DNA from: Pseudoalteromonas luteoviolacea S2607
GTDB lineage: Bacteria; Pseudomonadota; Gammaproteobacteria; Enterobacterales; Alteromonadaceae
Length of the DNA stretch: 64,000 bases
Assembly (NCBI RefSeq): GCF_001625575.1
Contig: NZ_AUXV01000067.1
Span: 1-64,000, forward strand
Reading direction: 5' to 3'
Each line of letters begins with the position of its first letter. The stretch's first letter is position 1. Below are positions 42,948-51,712 of the stretch, piece after piece. The notes under the pieces are model-generated. The model saw nothing but the letters and a program-made list of their open reading frames with translations, was not told the origin of the DNA and ran no database searches. Position numbers and translations under genes: made by a program.

Positions 42948-45701
42948 TTACTCTTCAGGACGATGTGCTTTACCCGATGTGATCCACTCGGCAGCTGGCA
43001 TGCCACGCAAGTAGTGGTCGAAGTACTCCATCATTCGAACCGAAAAGTCGACCTGATTAGGAAACTTTTTCAGGTGGTGCGGCTCACCTTCGTACTGTAA
43101 GAAAATCGCGTCTTTGTCATGACGTCTCAGTGCTAAGTAATATTGAATGCCTTCTTGCCATGGTACGGCACCATCTTTATCGCCAAACATCAGCAAGATA
43201 GGCGTGTTTACTTTATCTGCGAAAAATACCGGCGAGTTTTCAATATACAACTCCGGTGCAGCGGTCAGCGGCTGACCAATACGGCTTTGTCCTGACTCGT
43301 ATTGGAATTGTCTGGCTAGGCCTGTTTTTAGTCGAATACCACTGTATGCTGATGTCATGTTCGAAACTGGAGCGCCAGAGACAACGGCTTTAAACATATC
43401 AGTTTGTGTCACTGCAAATGCACTTTGATAGCCAGCCCAAGAGTGGCCTTGAAGACCAATTTTATCTTTATCAGCAATCCCTAAATCAATTAACTTTTGA
43501 GCTGCGTTGATTAGTGTTTGCGTTGATGAAGGTCCTGGTTTGCCGATCTCAAAGCGAATGTCCGGCAAGAAAATGGCGTAACCGTTGGATGTAAACATCG
43601 GGAAGTTAGGTCTGTGGTTTAGCTCCATTTTTGGGAAGTCATACATACGCTGACTCATATAACGGTAAAAATAGATGACCACGGGGAGTTTTTGGCCTGG
43701 TTTGTAATCTGCAGGTTTGATGAGTACACCTTGGAGAGATTCGCCATTGTAGCCTTGGTATTGAACAAGCTCTGGTTTTTGTCCCCAAGCGAAATTTTTA
43801 ACTTGAGGGTTGAGGTTAGTGATTTGCTTAGGAGCATTGAATTGGCTGTTGGTTTGCCAATAATCAGGAAATTGATGATAAGTTTGCTTGGTAAATATCA
43901 GCTTATCAGTATGTTTGGCTTTTTTTACTAAATCGAAGCGTGCTTCACCATTTAGCACAGTGCTAAGCTCGCCTGTCGCAAGATTAAGTTTAGCAATATG
44001 GGTTTGCTTGTTTTGTAAGTTATGTGCTGATAAAAATAAGGTTTCGTCGCTGGCAAAGCCGACTTGTTTTTTATCTAGCTTAATCACGCGATATTGCGTA
44101 TTTGTTTCTTTACCTTGTGTAAGTCTTTTTGCTTCACCTGTTTTGGCCTCAAATGCCCAAATATCAAACTTACTGTAGGCATACAGCGTGCTACCATCTC
44201 GCTGCCACCCTGCAAAACCATAACCTGGATTCGGTTCTGGGTAATCGTGCTTATCATCGGCAAAAATCGCATCGCGTACAGCTTTACTAATGACTTGCTC
44301 TTTCTGTTGGTGTAAATCTTTTAACCATAATTGGTCATGTAAAAAATAAGCTGCGTGTCGTCCCGTTGGTGATAGGCTTGGGCGATTTGGCGTGTCTTTT
44401 ACAATATAGCCTTTTGCACCGGTGCTGACTTTAACGGCATAGTAGTCGGCATAAAAGCCATCATACATTACTTTTTTCAAATAAGGCTGTTCATTGCGCC
44501 CCAACAAAAAGTCAGCTTCTGTATTGAGTGTGACATCGCGTACGGTTTCGTCAGCCAGCTGAACGACCCTTTGAGACTCGATATGGTAAACGGCTTGATA
44601 CTGGCGATCGCGGTTGGTCTTTTTCCATGTGTGTTGCTCACGGGGTTTTATCTCTGGATCATTATTGTGCCAAAGTTTAAGGCCTGATTGTTCGCGGATC
44701 GTATCAAAATCACGTAATGATGTTTCATCGCTATACTTACGTGCTTTTACTTTATCGGCAAGCAGCGGACGATTCTCAAAGTACAGCCTTTCACCTTGCT
44801 CAGACCACTTCAATTTTGATGACTTGGCACTATACCAACCGCTGGGGTTTGACACTTTTGTGAGCTTTGTTGTGTTTGCATCCCACAAAGTCACTTCATA
44901 GCTGCGGCGGCGTTTATCTTCATTAATATAATTACTGAAGTTAAACGCGACGATACTAGAGTATGGATGCCATGCAATAGTGCTCACTGTGACACCCGGT
45001 TCATTGAACAGCACGTCGACTGATTGCGTATTCAAATTTAAATATTGAACTTGATTATTAGCTGTCGCTGAATCATGTTGGCTAAATAACACGCCGTATT
45101 CTGCTGGGCTCAACCCATAAGAGACGACATTTTCAAAACGTTGCTCTTGGCGCGAGTGCAAATCTAACACAATTAAAGTCAGTGGTTTGTCCTGTTTATC
45201 AGCCTTTATCGCAGCGGTGTCTTTTGCCGATTTTTCTTTAGTTTCTTGTTTTTTGCTATCTTCTCGATAGGCAAGCCAGCGTCCATCATCGCTCAATTGA
45301 TAGTCTTTAACATTGCTAAAGCTTTGTTTTTGACCATTTTTTGTATTGACTAAAATTAAGTGCTTTTTAAGCTGTTTACGTTCTTTTTTAGTTGCGGTCT
45401 CGAATTCCAACAAAGAGGCTACCTGAGTAAAAGCAACCCAAGTTGAGGCTCTGTTGATGTGGGCTTTGGTACCTCGCTCCACACTAGCAATAAGTTTATT
45501 GCTAGTTAGATCATATACTTGACCTTGTGCGTCCCCGCGATAAGGCTTAGTGCTGAAGGCTAAAAACTTACCGTCTTCTGCAAGTTGTGTCGAGTAGGCG
45601 TATTTAAAATCGAAAACATCGTCAAATTTTAAAGGCGCTTTGTTGGCCATAACTTGGCCAGAAAACAAAGCCGCTGCGACGAGCGAGTAGGCTAGCTTCA
45701 T
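42948..45701 (-). CDS. Secreted S9 family peptidase (prolyl oligopeptidase type)
   Basis: An exported serine peptidase of 917 residues with a signal peptide (about 1-19, ending GQVMA). An N-terminal WD40/propeller-like region covers about 30-610. The C-terminal alpha/beta-hydrolase domain has the nucleophile elbow GLQGHSWAGYQSAF, the Asp in LMFGDKDGAVPW and the His in EGEPHHLKKF. It belongs to a long S9 subgroup common in Alteromonadales, likely a peptide scavenging enzyme in the periplasm or outside. It carries a Lys-rich insert (about 145-170, rich in KEKSAKDTAAIKADK) that looks disordered. It is monocistronic. A second S9 peptidase is at the window end. Confidence 0.92.
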   Translation of the reverse strand: MKLAYSLVAAALFSGQVMANKAPLKFDDVFDFKYAYSTQLAEDGKFLAFSTKPYRGDAQGQVYDLTSNKLIASVERGTKAHINRASTWVAFTQVASLLEFETATKKERKQLKKHLILVNTKNGQKQSFSNVKDYQLSDDGRWLAYREDSKKQETKEKSAKDTAAIKADKQDKPLTLIVLDLHSRQEQRFENVVSYGLSPAEYGVLFSQHDSATANNQVQYLNLNTQSVDVLFNEPGVTVSTIAWHPYSSIVAFNFSNYINEDKRRRSYEVTLWDANTTKLTKVSNPSGWYSAKSSKLKWSEQGERLYFENRPLLADKVKARKYSDETSLRDFDTIREQSGLKLWHNNDPEIKPREQHTWKKTNRDRQYQAVYHIESQRVVQLADETVRDVTLNTEADFLLGRNEQPYLKKVMYDGFYADYYAVKVSTGAKGYIVKDTPNRPSLSPTGRHAAYFLHDQLWLKDLHQQKEQVISKAVRDAIFADDKHDYPEPNPGYGFAGWQRDGSTLYAYSKFDIWAFEAKTGEAKRLTQGKETNTQYRVIKLDKKQVGFASDETLFLSAHNLQNKQTHIAKLNLATGELSTVLNGEARFDLVKKAKHTDKLIFTKQTYHQFPDYWQTNSQFNAPKQITNLNPQVKNFAWGQKPELVQYQGYNGESLQGVLIKPADYKPGQKLPVVIYFYRYMSQRMYDFPKMELNHRPNFPMFTSNGYAIFLPDIRFEIGKPGPSSTQTLINAAQKLIDLGIADKDKIGLQGHSWAGYQSAFAVTQTDMFKAVVSGAPVSNMTSAYSGIRLKTGLARQFQYESGQSRIGQPLTAAPELYIENSPVFFADKVNTPILLMFGDKDGAVPWQEGIQYYLALRRHDKDAIFLQYEGEPHHLKKFPNQVDFSVRMMEYFDHYLRGMPAAEWITSGKAHRPEE

Positions 45702-45819
45702 GGTTTATCTATTCTTGTATTTTAAAGTTGCTTCTTTTTAACACTTTTAATAGATAAACAAAATCTTGCTGCGTTGTGTGGAAGTGAAAAACAGATAAAG
45801 CGGTTATAGTACCGCTTTA

Positions 45820-46407
45820 CTATAACCAAATCCTTTGTAGTTCCTGCCATTGACTGGCAAAGGTTGAAGTTGGTTTTGCTTTGAAGTCGCTGCGCACAAA
45901 TTGGTTCATTTTGCCTTCTACATGCGCTAGAAACAGGTTAGCCAGTGCTGCTTCGTCACTGTTGAAAGTTTTACCCTCTCTGAGCTTTCTTTCTCTCAAT
46001 ACCTGCTTAAACTGTGTCTCAAGTTTTTCAAATAGGCTTTGAACACGCTCTCTTAATCGCTCTTGTTCACCTTGCAATGCATCGCCCGTAAGAATGCGCG
46101 TGATACCTGGGTTTTTTTCTGAGAAAGTAAGCAGTAGAGCGAGGATGTTATAAATACGACTTTGCGTATCTTTTTCATTCTCTAAAATTAAGTTAATGCG
46201 AGAAAGTAGTGTGTCTTCAATAAATTCAATGAGCCCTTCAAACATGCGCGCCTTGCTAGGAAAGTGGCGATATAGGGCTGCTTCAGAGACACCGACTTCA
46301 GCGGCTAGCTTTGCAGTGGTGATTCTTTGACCTGGGCTAGTTTCAAGCATTTGCGCAAGAGATTGAAGAATTTGCTCTTTGCGATTACTGCGTTTAGTCG
46401 CTGGCAT
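45820..46407 (-). CDS. slmA: Nucleoid occlusion factor SlmA
   Basis: SlmA binds specific chromosomal sites and blocks FtsZ ring formation over the nucleoid. The 195-residue TetR-family protein has the N-terminal HTH (ITTAKLAAEVGVSEAALYRHF) and the SlmA-specific segments MFEGLIEFIEDTL, ITRILTGDALQGEQERL and HVEGKMNQFVRSDFK. AAAGGAAAG precedes the ATG. It follows coaBC by 121 bp on the same strand. In E. coli dut lies between these two genes; it is absent here. Confidence 0.96.
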   Translation of the reverse strand: MPATKRSNRKEQILQSLAQMLETSPGQRITTAKLAAEVGVSEAALYRHFPSKARMFEGLIEFIEDTLLSRINLILENEKDTQSRIYNILALLLTFSEKNPGITRILTGDALQGEQERLRERVQSLFEKLETQFKQVLRERKLREGKTFNSDEAALANLFLAHVEGKMNQFVRSDFKAKPTSTFASQWQELQRIWL

Positions 46408-46528
46408 GAACTTTCCTTTAATAATTATCGTTATTCTGGTCTGTATGGTGTATTTTTATTAGGTCCATACTGAGTAAGGACCTATGTTAATGTTTTATTC
46501 AGCTTCTTTCCAGCCTTTTAACAACAAC

Positions 46529-47728
46529 TCAATCAAGTTTACTTGCAATTGCTTTAACGACAGTGAGTGCTAACTCCTTTTTGTCCGAAGTTGGCAGAGA
46601 AATCTGCTCATTAGGCCAAAATAACGTTAAAGCATTGTTATCTGAGTTAAAACCTAGCCCCGCTTGTGATACATCGTTAGCGCAAATCATATCGAGATTT
46701 TTGTTTTTTAATTTACCTAGGGCATATTGCTCAACATTTTGTGTTTCTGCTGCAAAACCAACTGTATAGGGGCGATTCTGAGTGAGAGAAGCAACCTCTG
46801 CAATGATGTCAGGGTTTTTTACCAGTGTTAAGGTCATCTCATCACCTTGTTTCTTTATTTTTTGTTCAGCAATATCAGCAGCGCGATAGTCAGCTACGGC
46901 TGCACAGCCAATAAAAATATCGGAGTCAGCAGCGAGGCGCAGCGCCTCGTCTCGCATCTCGATGGCACTGTTGACATGACTGAGATTGATGCCCTTAGGT
47001 GCACTGAGTTTTACAGGCCCGGAGATTAAATTAACGGTTGCACCGAGTTTTTTCGCTGCTTCAGCAAGGCCATAGCCCATTTTTCCGGAGCTGTGGTTAC
47101 TGATAAAGCGAACAGGGTCCAAAGCTTCTCGTGTCGGGCCTGCCGTGATAGTCACGATTTTTCCTAATAATGGTTGCTCAGATGGCGTGAGTACTGATGC
47201 GCATAATTCAACGAGCTCATTAGGTTCAAGCATTCGGCCTTTTCCGATGTCACCGCAAGCTTGCTCACCTTGTCCTGGCCCCCATATCGTAATCGTGTCA
47301 CTGGCCAGTGTTTTTAGATTGCGCTGTGTGGCCGGGTGGGCAAACATTTGTTGATTCATGGCAGGTGCAACTGCGACTTTAGCCGGGGTTGCTAGTACCA
47401 GTGTGGTGAGCAGGTCATCTGCAATGCCCGCCGCCATTTTTGCAATAATATTACTCGTCGCCGGTGCAATAAGTATTAAGTCGGCCCATTTGGCAAATTC
47501 TATGTGGCCCATTGCAGCTTCAGCACTCGGGTCGAGGAGCGAATCAGATACAGGCTCTCCAGATACAGCTTGCATTGTGAGTGGCGTGATAAACTGTTTG
47601 GCTGACTCTGTCATGACCACTTTTACTTCGCAGTGTTGATCTTTCAACCGTCTTACTAATTCAGCACATTTATAGGCTGCAATACCACCACTTATTCCCA
47701 CAACTATTTTTTTGCCAGATAGGTTCAT
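46529..47728 (-). CDS. coaBC: Bifunctional phosphopantothenoylcysteine synthetase/decarboxylase
   Basis: CoaBC (Dfp) makes 4'-phosphopantetheine for coenzyme A in two steps. The 399-residue protein has the flavin-dependent decarboxylase domain first: GISGGIAAYKCAEL, the PAMNQQMF motif and the catalytic Cys in GEQACGDIGKGRM. The synthetase domain (about 190-399) follows, with ITAGPTREALDPVRFISN and FAAETQN. I choose ATG 47728, which gives MNLSGKKIVVG; the in-frame GTG five codons upstream is less likely. It is divergent from radC with about 180 bp between starts. Confidence 0.96.
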   Translation of the reverse strand: MNLSGKKIVVGISGGIAAYKCAELVRRLKDQHCEVKVVMTESAKQFITPLTMQAVSGEPVSDSLLDPSAEAAMGHIEFAKWADLILIAPATSNIIAKMAAGIADDLLTTLVLATPAKVAVAPAMNQQMFAHPATQRNLKTLASDTITIWGPGQGEQACGDIGKGRMLEPNELVELCASVLTPSEQPLLGKIVTITAGPTREALDPVRFISNHSSGKMGYGLAEAAKKLGATVNLISGPVKLSAPKGINLSHVNSAIEMRDEALRLAADSDIFIGCAAVADYRAADIAEQKIKKQGDEMTLTLVKNPDIIAEVASLTQNRPYTVGFAAETQNVEQYALGKLKNKNLDMICANDVSQAGLGFNSDNNALTLFWPNEQISLPTSDKKELALTVVKAIASKLD

Positions 47729-47910
47729 CTTCACAATTCTCACGACTCAAACTGCCCCTAAGATATCATAGCCATAGGTCAGTTTTGAAATATTGATGGT
47801 GGCACTAACTATAAATTGCACAGCGACTGGTATTAATGAGCGGTTTTTTTATCACAATACATGGTAAATATGAGAGCGTTGCTGGCTTTAGCTTAAAACA
47901 AGGAGTGAAC

Positions 47911-48585
47911 ATGCAATTGAGAGCATTACCAGAGCAGTCCAGACCAAGAGAAAAGCTGTTGGCATTAGGACCAAACTCTCTCAGCGATGCTGAGTTATTA
48001 GCGATTTTCCTGCGTACGGGTGTCAGTGGCATGAATGCCATTGAGCTGGCTGAATCATTACTTGCACAAAGAGGCTCATTACAACGCTTGTTCAACAGCA
48101 CACAACATGATTTCGTGCAATTAAGAGGGGTAGGTGACGCAAAGTATGTGCAATTTCAAGCTGTACTAGAACTATGTAAACGCTACTTAAAAGAAGGCTG
48201 CCATCGAGAGGTATGCTTTAGCAATCCACAGCGTGTTTATGACTATTTGAGTATTCAGTTGAAGGGCCTGGAGCATGAAGTGTTTATGGCGCTTTATCTC
48301 GATAGTCAAAATCAATTGATTAAAGATGAGGTGTTATTCAGTGGAACAATCAATGCCGCGTCAGTTTATCCAAGAGAAGTTGTCAAAGCTGCATTAAAAT
48401 ACAATGCTGCTGGGATTATTTTCGCGCATAATCATCCATCCGGAGTGAGTGAGCCGAGTTATGCAGATAAAGTTTTGACTGAGAAGTTACAAAAAGCGTT
48501 ATCACTTATAGATATCAAAGTGTTAGATCATATCATTGTGGCGGGTAATCGCTGTGCCTCTTTCGCTGAAATGGGCTTGCTGTGA
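47911..48585 (+). CDS. radC: RadC/JAMM family protein
   Basis: RadC (YicR) is a JAB1/MPN-type metalloprotein near ribosomal protein genes in many gammaproteobacteria; its old link to DNA repair is not well supported. The 224-residue protein has an N-terminal HhH-like region (LRGVGDAKYVQFQAVLELC) and the JAMM motif: Glu in EVLFSGT, then HNHPSGVSEPSYAD. The start is ATG 47911 with AAGGAG 6 nt upstream. An open frame extends 25 codons further but lacks a site. Order radC-rpmB-rpmG is conserved in E. coli. Confidence 0.95.
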   Translation: MQLRALPEQSRPREKLLALGPNSLSDAELLAIFLRTGVSGMNAIELAESLLAQRGSLQRLFNSTQHDFVQLRGVGDAKYVQFQAVLELCKRYLKEGCHREVCFSNPQRVYDYLSIQLKGLEHEVFMALYLDSQNQLIKDEVLFSGTINAASVYPREVVKAALKYNAAGIIFAHNHPSGVSEPSYADKVLTEKLQKALSLIDIKVLDHIIVAGNRCASFAEMGLL

Positions 48586-48746
48586 GCTTTTTATCGACAC
48601 TTTTTGGGCCGCAAGCCTTTATTGTGCTTAAAAATTATAAAATAGTTTAATTTAAATGCAGTTTTTACTTTCCACATGGCCCGATGATCATTATAATTGG
48701 CCGCTATCAAATTTACCCATGAGCTGACTAGGATATCATCAGATCC

Positions 48747-48775
48747 TTGATCTCTGCCTGCAGATGCTGTATAAA
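48747..48775 (+). promoter_or_regulatory. Sigma-70 promoter of rpmBG
   Basis: -35 TTGATC (48747-48752), a 17-bp spacer and -10 TATAAA (48770-48775), about 87 bp before the rpmB start. The long leader fits ribosomal-protein regulation but shows no named motif. Confidence 0.65.
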
Positions 48776-48862
48776 GAGCGCCCTTTGATTTTACCCGGGG
48801 CACACCAGTGTAAGGCCTAAGGGGAAATTAAGCTCGAGCGAAGTTATTGGAGATACATAGAC

Positions 48863-49099
48863 ATGTCTAAAGTCTGTCAAGTTACAGGTAAGCGCCCGGT
48901 TGTTGGTAACAACCGTTCACACGCGCGCAACGCAACTAAGCGTCGTTTCCTACCTAACCTACAAACACACCGTTTCTGGGTTGAAAGCGAAAAGCGTTTC
49001 GTTACTCTACGCACTACTACTAAAGGTATGCGTATTATCGATAAAAAAGGCATCGACGCGGTATTAGTAGATATCCGTGCTCGCGGCGAAAAAGTATAA
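48863..49099 (+). CDS. rpmB: 50S ribosomal protein L28
   Basis: L28 is a small basic protein of the large subunit. The 78 residues begin MSKVCQVTGKRPVVGNNRSH and include RRFLPNLQTHRFW, the family signature. GGAG lies 11 nt upstream of the ATG. It is cotranscribed with rpmG, 12 bp downstream. Codon use is typical of a highly expressed gene. Confidence 0.98.
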   Translation: MSKVCQVTGKRPVVGNNRSHARNATKRRFLPNLQTHRFWVESEKRFVTLRTTTKGMRIIDKKGIDAVLVDIRARGEKV

Positions 49100-49111
49100 G
49101 GAGCTTAAATC

Positions 49112-49267
49112 ATGCGTGATAAGATCCGTTTAGTTTCAACTGCTGGTACTGGTTATTTCTACACTACCGACAAGAACAAGCGTAACATGCCTGAAAAAAT
49201 GGAGATCAAAAAGTACGATCCTAAAGTACGTAAACACGTGATCTTCAAAGAAGCGAAAATCAAGTAA
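49112..49267 (+). CDS. rpmG: 50S ribosomal protein L33
   Basis: L33 is a small zinc-ribbon-type protein near the E site. The 51-residue protein begins MRDKIRLVSTAGTGYFYTT and ends HVIFKEAKIK. It lacks the four Cys of the zinc-binding form (it has none), so this is the zinc-free paralogue type. AAGGAG is 7 nt upstream. It ends at a strong terminator. Confidence 0.97.
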   Translation: MRDKIRLVSTAGTGYFYTTDKNKRNMPEKMEIKKYDPKVRKHVIFKEAKIK

Positions 49268-49286
49268 TTTCGCTTTTCGAATTGAA

Positions 49287-49310
49287 AAACCCAGCTTAGT
49301 GCTGGGTTTT
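49287..49310. terminator. Terminator of rpmBG
   Basis: AAACCCAGC / GCTGGGTTT with a TTAGT loop and T-run to the right. An A-run on the left may also serve the convergent AraC-type gene ending at 49351. Confidence 0.92.
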
Positions 49311-49350
49311 TTATTGCCTAATTTCTTTTCGAACGACATCAAGTTTTCTT

Positions 49351-50040
49351 TTAAATCAATTTCAGGGCGTTTTTTGGGTTAATACCAAATTGTCTTTTAA
49401 AACTGCGACTAAAATGTGCTGAGTCAGAAAAACCTGCGTTTACAGCGGCCTCAGTAATATTTTTTTGTTGTTGTAAATACTCAATCGCACAAATAATTCG
49501 CCTCCATACCAAATAAGGCCGCCAAGCTATCCCCATTTGTGCCCGAAATAAGTGGAGAAATCGACTTTCAGAAAGGTGCAGTTGAGTAGCCACCTTAGAT
49601 GCTCGCCAGTGAGAAGCTTCCATGTTTATCCTATTCTTAAAGTTACTATCAAGTAGCTCTAGTAATGCAGCGATACGCGGGTCTAGGCTTGTATTGTGCA
49701 CAGGGTAATTCAGCTTTAGGGACAAGATAAGCGATTCTAGAGGGGTATCTTGTTCTAACTTTGGTGCCTCTTCCAGAACTTGAGGGTGGCATGAGCGATA
49801 ACTATTCTGGAGTTGTTGACCGATATCAGAGAATGGCTCTATGAGTATTATCCAGCCCTCATCCATGGTGAGTCTATGTGAACAGTTACTTGGGATAATG
49901 TGTGGCCCTGTCAACAATCCGTTTTTGTATAAGAGGGTGCAATTACCAGCTGGTAAGGTAAGTTGGATTTGATGATGCCGGTGTGATTTGGTATCTATGA
50001 CACCTGTGTATGCGGCGAAAATACCGGGCTGAATATACAT
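49351..50040 (-). CDS. AraC family transcriptional regulator
   Basis: A DNA-binding regulator of 229 residues. The N-terminal part is a cupin-like sensing region (HRHHQIQLTLPAG, then GPHIIPSNCSH). The C-terminal double HTH (about 135-229) has ASKVATQLHLSESRFLHLF and ITEAAVNAGFSDSAHFSRSF with the closing FGINPKNALK. ATG 50040 is used; a TTG two codons upstream is the alternative. No ribosome site is obvious. The gene starts directly after the ppaC terminator on the same strand, so it may depend on read-through or on a promoter inside the ppaC 3' end. Target and effector unknown. Confidence 0.9.
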   Translation of the reverse strand: MYIQPGIFAAYTGVIDTKSHRHHQIQLTLPAGNCTLLYKNGLLTGPHIIPSNCSHRLTMDEGWIILIEPFSDIGQQLQNSYRSCHPQVLEEAPKLEQDTPLESLILSLKLNYPVHNTSLDPRIAALLELLDSNFKNRINMEASHWRASKVATQLHLSESRFLHLFRAQMGIAWRPYLVWRRIICAIEYLQQQKNITEAAVNAGFSDSAHFSRSFKRQFGINPKNALKLI

Positions 50041-50047
50041 AAACAAT

Positions 50048-50070
50048 AAAGCCGGGTACGTCCCGGCTTT
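50048..50070 (-). terminator. Terminator of ppaC
   Basis: AAAGCCGGG / CCCGGCTTT with a TACGT loop. On the minus strand it is followed by T-rich sequence. It lies between the ppaC stop and the AraC-type gene start and could act as an attenuator for that gene. Confidence 0.8.
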
Positions 50071-50081
50071 TCAATTGACGC

Positions 50082-51002
50082 TTATGCAAATGCGTCTTGT
50101 AACGGCGGTACTACTTGTTTTTTACGACTAAGTACGCCGTCAAGCCATACACGGCTTTGCTCAGGAGCTTCACCATATGCTTTTTCGATGATGCCTTCAT
50201 CGTCTGAGGCGATCAACATTTGTGAACCTTCTTTCATAATATCTGTAAGAAGCAATAACACTGAATGGCGACCACCTTCATCTTTGAGCTTTGCAATGTC
50301 AGCTTCAAGGTCAGCTTTAATTTTATCGAATACCGATAGGTCGATAACTTCCAATTGGCCAATACCAACTAAGTTGCCGTTCATATTGAAGTCTTTGAAA
50401 TCACGCATAACAAGATCACGTGCTGGTGTACCTTCAACCGCAGATTTTACTTTAAACATTTCCATGCCAAATGCTTTGTAATCTTCAATACCAGCAATTT
50501 CAGCGAGTACTTCAACGCATTTAATATCTGCTGTCGTACAAGTTGGTGATTTGAAGATCACCGTATCAGACAAAATCGCGCCGAGCATTAAGCCAGCGAT
50601 ATCTTTAGGGATTTCAACACTGTAGAAATCGTACATCATCTTGATAATCGTATTACTACAGCCTACTGGGCGGATCCAACACTCAAGTGGTGTAGAAGTT
50701 GTTAAGTCACCCAATTTGTGGTGGTCTACGACACCAACAACCGTCGCTTCATCAATATCATCTGGTGCTTGAGTTTTTTCAGTGTGGTCAACAATATATA
50801 CGTCTTCGCCTGCGTAGCTCATTTTTAGTTCTGGCGCTTCAAAGCCAAAACGATCCAGAATAAATTGTGTTTCAGGTGATATATCACCTAGACGAGTTGG
50901 GATTGCCTCTTCGCCGATTTGATTTTTAAGATAAGAAAGTGCAATTGCACCACAAATTGAATCTGAATCTGGGATTTTATGACCCACTACATACATTGCC
51001 AT
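50082..51002 (-). CDS. ppaC: Manganese-dependent (family II) inorganic pyrophosphatase
   Basis: Family II pyrophosphatases hydrolyse PPi using Mn2+ or Co2+ and belong to the DHH phosphoesterases. The 306-residue protein has GHKIPDSDS at the N-terminus (His8, Asp12, Asp14), YIVDHTE and VVDHHKLGD with the DHH triad, and a C-terminal DHHA2-type domain with the VWLDGVLSRKKQVVPPL end. There are no CBS domains. GGAG 8 nt before ATG 51002 sets the start; an in-frame extension of 17 codons is not supported. Most gammaproteobacteria use family I Ppa, so this is a second or replacement enzyme. Confidence 0.95.
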   Translation of the reverse strand: MAMYVVGHKIPDSDSICGAIALSYLKNQIGEEAIPTRLGDISPETQFILDRFGFEAPELKMSYAGEDVYIVDHTEKTQAPDDIDEATVVGVVDHHKLGDLTTSTPLECWIRPVGCSNTIIKMMYDFYSVEIPKDIAGLMLGAILSDTVIFKSPTCTTADIKCVEVLAEIAGIEDYKAFGMEMFKVKSAVEGTPARDLVMRDFKDFNMNGNLVGIGQLEVIDLSVFDKIKADLEADIAKLKDEGGRHSVLLLLTDIMKEGSQMLIASDDEGIIEKAYGEAPEQSRVWLDGVLSRKKQVVPPLQDAFA

Positions 51003-51218
51003 TGACGGACTCCTCAAAATTTTGCCGCCTAGTTTAGCAAAATTTAAGCACATTAATACAGTATCAAAGCGGTATTTTGGATCTTAACAAATAGTCTAAC
51101 AAATTTGGATTCTGCTATAAAACGTAGGGTTTTTATAGCTTGAAGCTGTGGTGATGTCTTGAGTAAGGTATAGTAGGGTGATCTAGAAAGCAAAAAAGTC
51201 AGTATCATTGGAGCTTGT

Positions 51219-51710
51219 ATGGGATTGAGCAGAAAAGCATGGAATAACGTGGTGATATTTTCCATGCTCATCATGATCTTTTTCTTGAATGGACTACATC
51301 ACAAACTGAACCCTCCTGAGGAGGAGCTGGGCAGTGTGCTGGTGCTTCCAGAGCAAAGTTTTGTGTTGGCGCTAGCATACCCAGGTGTCAAAATTGAGCG
51401 TATCGGCACATCGTGGCGTATAGAGTCAGAGTTGCCAAGTGAGAGCCGAAAGACCTATACCGAACAAGAGCTAGTTTCAATTGTAAGGCTTTGGCAAAAA
51501 AGTGAATTAAAGATGATAACTCCGCCCCAAGTGAATGCTGAGCAAGCAGTTTCTGTTGCGACATTTTGGTTAGCAGCAGAAGAGTTACCGCTCAGTTATC
51601 AGCTGTATGAAATAAATGGCGAATATGTTTTATTTGCCAAACGAAGTCACCGCTGGTTGCAATTAACTCCGCAGCAAGCTCGGCAATTATTTAATCCGAT
51701 AGAAGTATAA
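51219..51710 (+). CDS. Membrane-anchored hypothetical protein upstream of mutM
   Basis: A 163-residue protein with one N-terminal membrane helix (about 8-26, NNVVIFSMLIMIFFLNGL) and a small domain, probably periplasmic. Segments include FVLALAYPGVKIERIG, RLWQKSELK and HRWLQLTPQQARQLF. I do not know its function. It ends 2 bp before mutM, so the two are cotranscribed. I have seen this type of protein placed before mutM in Alteromonadales, but can give no role. Confidence 0.75.
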   Translation: MGLSRKAWNNVVIFSMLIMIFFLNGLHHKLNPPEEELGSVLVLPEQSFVLALAYPGVKIERIGTSWRIESELPSESRKTYTEQELVSIVRLWQKSELKMITPPQVNAEQAVSVATFWLAAEELPLSYQLYEINGEYVLFAKRSHRWLQLTPQQARQLFNPIEV

Positions 51711-51712
51711 TT

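Noticed and set aside
43888..44178. Long antisense frames within the S9 peptidase gene
   Set aside because: They are shadows of a gene with signal peptide and full catalytic triad.
48591..48803. 70-codon minus-strand frame before rpmB
   Set aside because: It covers the rpmB promoter and has no start signal.
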